In this document: positions 33,629 through 36,973 of the stretch, one piece after another
Layout: each line of letters starts with the position of its first letter
Numbering within the stretch: position 1 is the first letter of the stretch
Assembly: GCA_937981585.1 (NCBI GenBank)
Contig: CALJOA010000003.1
Coordinates: 1 to 36,973 of the forward strand
Direction of reading: 5' to 3'
DNA: 36,973 nt
From: an uncultured Pirellulaceae bacterium
GTDB lineage: Bacteria; Planctomycetota; Planctomycetia; Pirellulales; Pirellulaceae
The notes under the pieces: model-generated
What the model was told of the DNA's origin: nothing
Database searches by the model: none
The model's input: the letters and a program-made list of their open reading frames with translations, nothing else
Program-made: the position numbers and the translations under genes

Positions 33629-36600
33629 ATGCGGTTAACCCTGCTTTCTTTTTCTCTTTTTTACTCGTGCTTCCATATGCAAGTTCTCAGATTAAACCGT
33701 GTGATAGTTTTATTGGTCCTTCTTATTGGCGTTGAAACCCTCGCGCAGTTCTCGCTCTACATCTCGATAACTCAGCCGGTCGTTGCCCAGGAAAAAGCAA
33801 CGATCGAATTCAACCGGGATGTTAGGCCGATTTTGTCTGACAAATGTTTTGCTTGTCATGGTCCTGACGCCGAGACCGTCGAAGGCGACTTAAGGCTCGA
33901 CATTCGCCAGGCAGCCGTTGATTCAGAAGCGATCGTGCCCGAGAGTCCGAGAACAAGTGAGCTGGTCCGGCGAATTGATTCCGATGATGCGTCAGAGCTG
34001 ATGCCTCCGCCGGATTCCCACAAAGCCCTTACCGAGCGCGAGCGTGAAACGTTGCGGCGGTGGATTGCCGAGGGAGCGGAGTACCAACCTCATTGGGCAT
34101 ATGCAAAACTTGATCGCACCCCAGCCCCGAGGCTAGCCAGTTCTGAATCACTTGGCGCAGGTGAATTTGATTTCGATAGTTGGGGCACCAACGCAATCGA
34201 TCACTTCGTTGCAGATAGATTCAGCTCCCAAGGAATCTCTCCCAGTCCCAAAGCCGATCGGATCACGTTGATTCGGCGATTGAGTTTGGACCTTGCTGGC
34301 ATCCCGCCGACGCCGGCAGAAGTCGATCAATTCCTCAATGACAATTCGGAGAGCGCCTACGAAGATTTGGTCGATCGCCTGTTGGCTTCACCCAGATTTG
34401 GCGAAAGGATGGCCATCTACTGGTTGGATTTGGTTCGCTACGCCGATACCGTCGGTTATCACGGTGATCAAAACGTCTCGCAATCACCCTATCGTGACTA
34501 CGTCATTGAGGCGTTTAACTCGAACATGCCGTATGACCAATTCACTCGCGAGCAATTGGCAGGCGATTTGTTGCCCAGCGCGACCATCTCTCAAAAAGTC
34601 GCTTCTGGTTACAACCGCCTCAATCAAACGACCGAAGAAGGTGGTGCTCAACCTAAAGAATATCTGGCGATCTATTTCGCCGATCGAGTCAGAAATGTTT
34701 CACAAGTCTTTATGGGCGCGACGGTCGGGTGTGCACAGTGCCATGACCACAAATTCGACCCTTACACTGCTAAGGACTTTTACGCCTTGGGCGCGTTTTT
34801 TGCTGATTTGCAGGAAGTCGGAAAGTACGGTGGGCGAAACCGTGACCCGATGATGCGAGTGCCCAGCCAGAAGCAGCTTGAGAAGATTGCCGGGCTGGAG
34901 AAGCAGGTCTCGCAGCTGGAGAAAGAAATCAAGACGGTTGGCGAACAGATTTTGCCGCAAAGGCGTGAATGGGAAAAGCAAATTCTCGCAAACCTTGAAG
35001 ACGTAAAGAGCCAAGAAACAGAAACCGTATGGATCGACGACCAGCAAGACACCGGTGGGAAAAGCGAAGGAATCTGGAAGTTCGTTGAGGCAAAGAAAGA
35101 CTCCAAAAAAGTTCCTGTCCACAGCGGCTCCAAATCCCGTCGGCAAGAATCGGGCGGATTGGTGCAGCACTTTTTCCTTGGCGCCAAAAAGAAGGCGTCT
35201 GTTGACAAAGACACAATGTTCTACGCTTGGGTTTACCTCGACCCCAAGAATCCTCCCAAAGCAATCATGCTTCAGTTCAATGACGGCAACTGGAACCATC
35301 GAGGTGTTTGGGGGGCCGACGATATTCCTTACGGACGGAAAACCGAATCATGGGACGGGTATCAGCGTCAGGGCAAACTGCCTCCTACAGGTGAGTGGGC
35401 GCGATTGGAAATCAAAGCCGCCGATATTGGATTGAATCCAGAAAAGCCGGTTGTCGGAATGGCGTTCACACAATTTGCTGGGTTGGCTCATTGGGATGCC
35501 GCAGGTTGGATGTCGATCGACGGCCTTTCTGCAGCGGCAGTTGCCGCAATCAAGACGGCTCCCGACAAGCGAACACCACAACAGGCCAACATTGTTCGAA
35601 AGAGGTATCTTGAAACTGCACCGCCGATCGTAGAGCTGCGCGAAAAAGTCGATGGGCTTGAGATAGAGATTTCCGCGACGCTTGAAGCCGCGCCCAGGAC
35701 CGTTGTCTCCAAGTCCGTCAAACCCCGAACGATCCGAATCTTGCATCGTGGCGATTGGATGGATGAGACCGGCGAGATTGTCGAGCCGGCGATTCCGGAA
35801 TTCCTTGGCAAGCTTGACACCGGTGACCGCCGCCCCACACGGCTGGATTTCGCAAACTGGCTGTGCGAACCGGAAAACGTTTTAACGTCGCGCACGATGG
35901 TTAACCGTCTTTGGTTCCTGATGTTCGGCCGTGGAATTTGCACTTCGGTTAACGACTTTGGTGGCCAAGGGACTTTCCCTTCCCATCCGAAGTTGCTCGA
36001 TTGGCTGGCGATTGATTTCGTCGAGTCAGGCTGGGACATCAAGCAAACACTGAAAACGATTGTGACCAGTTCGACTTATCAACAGCAGTCCAAGCCAATC
36101 GGCGACCTTCGAGAAAAAGATCCTTACAACGAACTATTCGCTCGTCAGGGCCGTTTCCGGATCGACGCCGAGATGGTTCGCGATGCCGCATTGGCAACCA
36201 GCGGATTGCTGGTCGAGCAAGTCGGTGGAGTCAGTGCTAAACCATATCAGCCGGCTGGCTATTACGCTCAGCTTAACTTTCCCAAGCGAAAATACGTTGC
36301 CGATACGGGGGACTCGCAGTATCGCCGTGGCGTGTACACCCATTGGCAACGAACTTTTTTGCATCCGATGTTAAAAGCCTTCGACGCGCCCAGTCGCGAA
36401 GAGTGTACCGCTGCCCGGTCACGGTCCAACACGCCGTTGCAGGCGCTCTCGTTACTCAATGATCCAACGTTTGTGGAATCGGCGCGCGTTTTTGCCGCTC
36501 GAATCGTCCGCGAGGGTGGAGATGATACTCAACAAAAAATCGCTTGGGCATACCGAACCGCGGTTTCCCGGAAGCCTTCAGCAGAGATTGCTGCAGAGTT

Positions 36601-36778
36601 GAACAAGATTTTTGAACTCCATCTGGACCATTACAACGCCAACGTGAAAGAAGCCAAAAAGTTAATTGCGACTGGCGAAGCGCCGTTGGCGGAGGGGCTT
36701 GATCCAGTCGAGTTGGCGGCTTGGACGAGCGTTGCTCGAGTCATTTTGAATCTCCATGAGGCGATCACGCGATATTAG
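33629..36778 (+). CDS. PSD1 domain protein with CxxCH cytochrome region, DUF1549 and DUF1553
   Basis: 1049 residues if started at the ATG at 33629; an ATG at 33677 is equally plausible and leaves a tidy signal peptide (RLNR then a hydrophobic stretch ending VVAQ). Residues 65-140 form a planctomycete cytochrome C region with CFACH (Cys73-His77). DUF1549 follows (about 185-390) with a second CAQCH (Cys368-His372), then an insert of about 300 residues with a coiled-coil start (440-460) and a beta-rich, LamG-like stretch, then DUF1553 (about 745-1000) and the usual end ARVILNLHEAITRY. Such proteins are exported; their function is largely unknown, with proposed roles in polysaccharide breakdown. 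A DUF1501 gene commonly follows. Confidence 0.92.
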   Translation: MRLTLLSFSLFYSCFHMQVLRLNRVIVLLVLLIGVETLAQFSLYISITQPVVAQEKATIEFNRDVRPILSDKCFACHGPDAETVEGDLRLDIRQAAVDSEAIVPESPRTSELVRRIDSDDASELMPPPDSHKALTERERETLRRWIAEGAEYQPHWAYAKLDRTPAPRLASSESLGAGEFDFDSWGTNAIDHFVADRFSSQGISPSPKADRITLIRRLSLDLAGIPPTPAEVDQFLNDNSESAYEDLVDRLLASPRFGERMAIYWLDLVRYADTVGYHGDQNVSQSPYRDYVIEAFNSNMPYDQFTREQLAGDLLPSATISQKVASGYNRLNQTTEEGGAQPKEYLAIYFADRVRNVSQVFMGATVGCAQCHDHKFDPYTAKDFYALGAFFADLQEVGKYGGRNRDPMMRVPSQKQLEKIAGLEKQVSQLEKEIKTVGEQILPQRREWEKQILANLEDVKSQETETVWIDDQQDTGGKSEGIWKFVEAKKDSKKVPVHSGSKSRRQESGGLVQHFFLGAKKKASVDKDTMFYAWVYLDPKNPPKAIMLQFNDGNWNHRGVWGADDIPYGRKTESWDGYQRQGKLPPTGEWARLEIKAADIGLNPEKPVVGMAFTQFAGLAHWDAAGWMSIDGLSAAAVAAIKTAPDKRTPQQANIVRKRYLETAPPIVELREKVDGLEIEISATLEAAPRTVVSKSVKPRTIRILHRGDWMDETGEIVEPAIPEFLGKLDTGDRRPTRLDFANWLCEPENVLTSRTMVNRLWFLMFGRGICTSVNDFGGQGTFPSHPKLLDWLAIDFVESGWDIKQTLKTIVTSSTYQQQSKPIGDLREKDPYNELFARQGRFRIDAEMVRDAALATSGLLVEQVGGVSAKPYQPAGYYAQLNFPKRKYVADTGDSQYRRGVYTHWQRTFLHPMLKAFDAPSREECTAARSRSNTPLQALSLLNDPTFVESARVFAARIVREGGDDTQQKIAWAYRTAVSRKPSAEIAAELNKIFELHLDHYNANVKEAKKLIATGEAPLAEGLDPVELAAWTSVARVILNLHEAITRY

Positions 36779-36918
36779 TGCTTTCCAGCGTTGCTACGAG
36801 TCTTCCACAGTTTTTCACGATTTGCCTCAGAAACTTAGAGCCTATCCCAGAACTGAACCATTTCTGTCTTGCTCCGTATCACTGCTGCATAGACAACAAC
36901 GATTCACGGAGGTTAATA

Positions 36919-36973
36919 ATGGCGGAGCCAGGATCACCGACAGGTTCATGGATTCTACCGGATGAACTTTGGA
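36919..36973 (+). CDS. Possible start of the next gene (truncated by window edge)
   Basis: An ATG at 36919 has GGAGG six bases upstream and an open frame to the window edge (MAEPGSPTGSWILPDELW). A DUF1501 gene would be expected after a PSD1 gene, but these residues do not look like its Tat-type leader. A second open frame with ATG at 36955 also reaches the edge. The choice cannot be made here. Confidence 0.3.
   Translation, partial: MAEPGSPTGSWILPDELW

Noticed and set aside
33409..33630. 73-codon minus-strand frame in the promoter region
   Set aside because: No ribosome-binding site, no domain, and it covers AT-rich repeats.
34700..35299. 199-codon minus-strand frame inside the PSD1 gene
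   Set aside because: It is antisense to a gene with clear domain matches; no independent support.
1..36973. CRISPR array or integrase/transposase gene
   Set aside because: No regularly spaced repeat series and no recombinase or transposase family motif was seen in any long frame; the island idea rests on tRNA-derived repeats only.

Overview
The window looks like a chromosomal segment from a planctomycete, most likely of the Pirellulales/Pirellulaceae type. The pointers are a PSD1-type protein (CxxCH cytochrome region plus DUF1549/DUF1553), a PEP-CTERM protein, a kinase-fold/TPR giant, and a Tad locus rich in TadE/G-like proteins. These are family-level judgements from the translated sequence; nothing here fixes the species.

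Layout. 1-956: 3' part of a glutathione-synthetase-like ATP-grasp gene that begins before the window. 1068-1342: a nest of repeats around the 3' half of a tRNA-Leu(GAG) gene. 1492-2265: a membrane-anchored methyltransferase (minus). 2400-19154: a Tad/Flp-type pilus or secretion locus with a small pilin-like protein, a prepilin peptidase, four TadE/TadG-like proteins, a single-pass hypothetical, a CpaB-like SAF protein, an FHA-fused TadA/CpaF ATPase, TadB, TadC, a divergent FHA-like membrane protein, a second TadA/CpaF ATPase on the opposite strand, and a 1160-residue kinase-fold/PEGA/TPR protein whose catalytic residues are missing. 19516-20847: an exported peroxiredoxin-fold protein read through an in-frame TGA, a strong selenoprotein candidate with a SECIS-like hairpin. 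21112-21220: a second copy, in the same orientation, of the tRNA-Leu 3' half and its downstream hairpin, so about 19.9 kb including the whole Tad locus and the selenoprotein lies between two tRNA-derived direct repeats.

Beyond the second repeat: an exported M1 metallopeptidase; a sugar-acid group (KDPG aldolase, GH88 unsaturated-uronyl hydrolase, SDR, old-yellow-enzyme reductase); a CASTOR/POLLUX-type ion channel next to a Na+/Ca2+-exchanger-family protein; a PEP-CTERM protein; a PSD1 protein; and possibly the first codons of the next gene at the right edge.

How they fit together. The prepilin peptidase should process the pilin and TadE-like subunits, TadA with TadB/TadC should drive assembly, and the FHA and kinase-fold proteins suggest control or scaffolding. 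No secretin (CpaC/RcpA) or CpaE/TadZ is encoded here. The most notable points are the probable selenocysteine peroxiredoxin, the tRNA-derived repeats bounding the Tad island, and the parallel loss of canonical residues in both the kinase and the two FHA-like domains.
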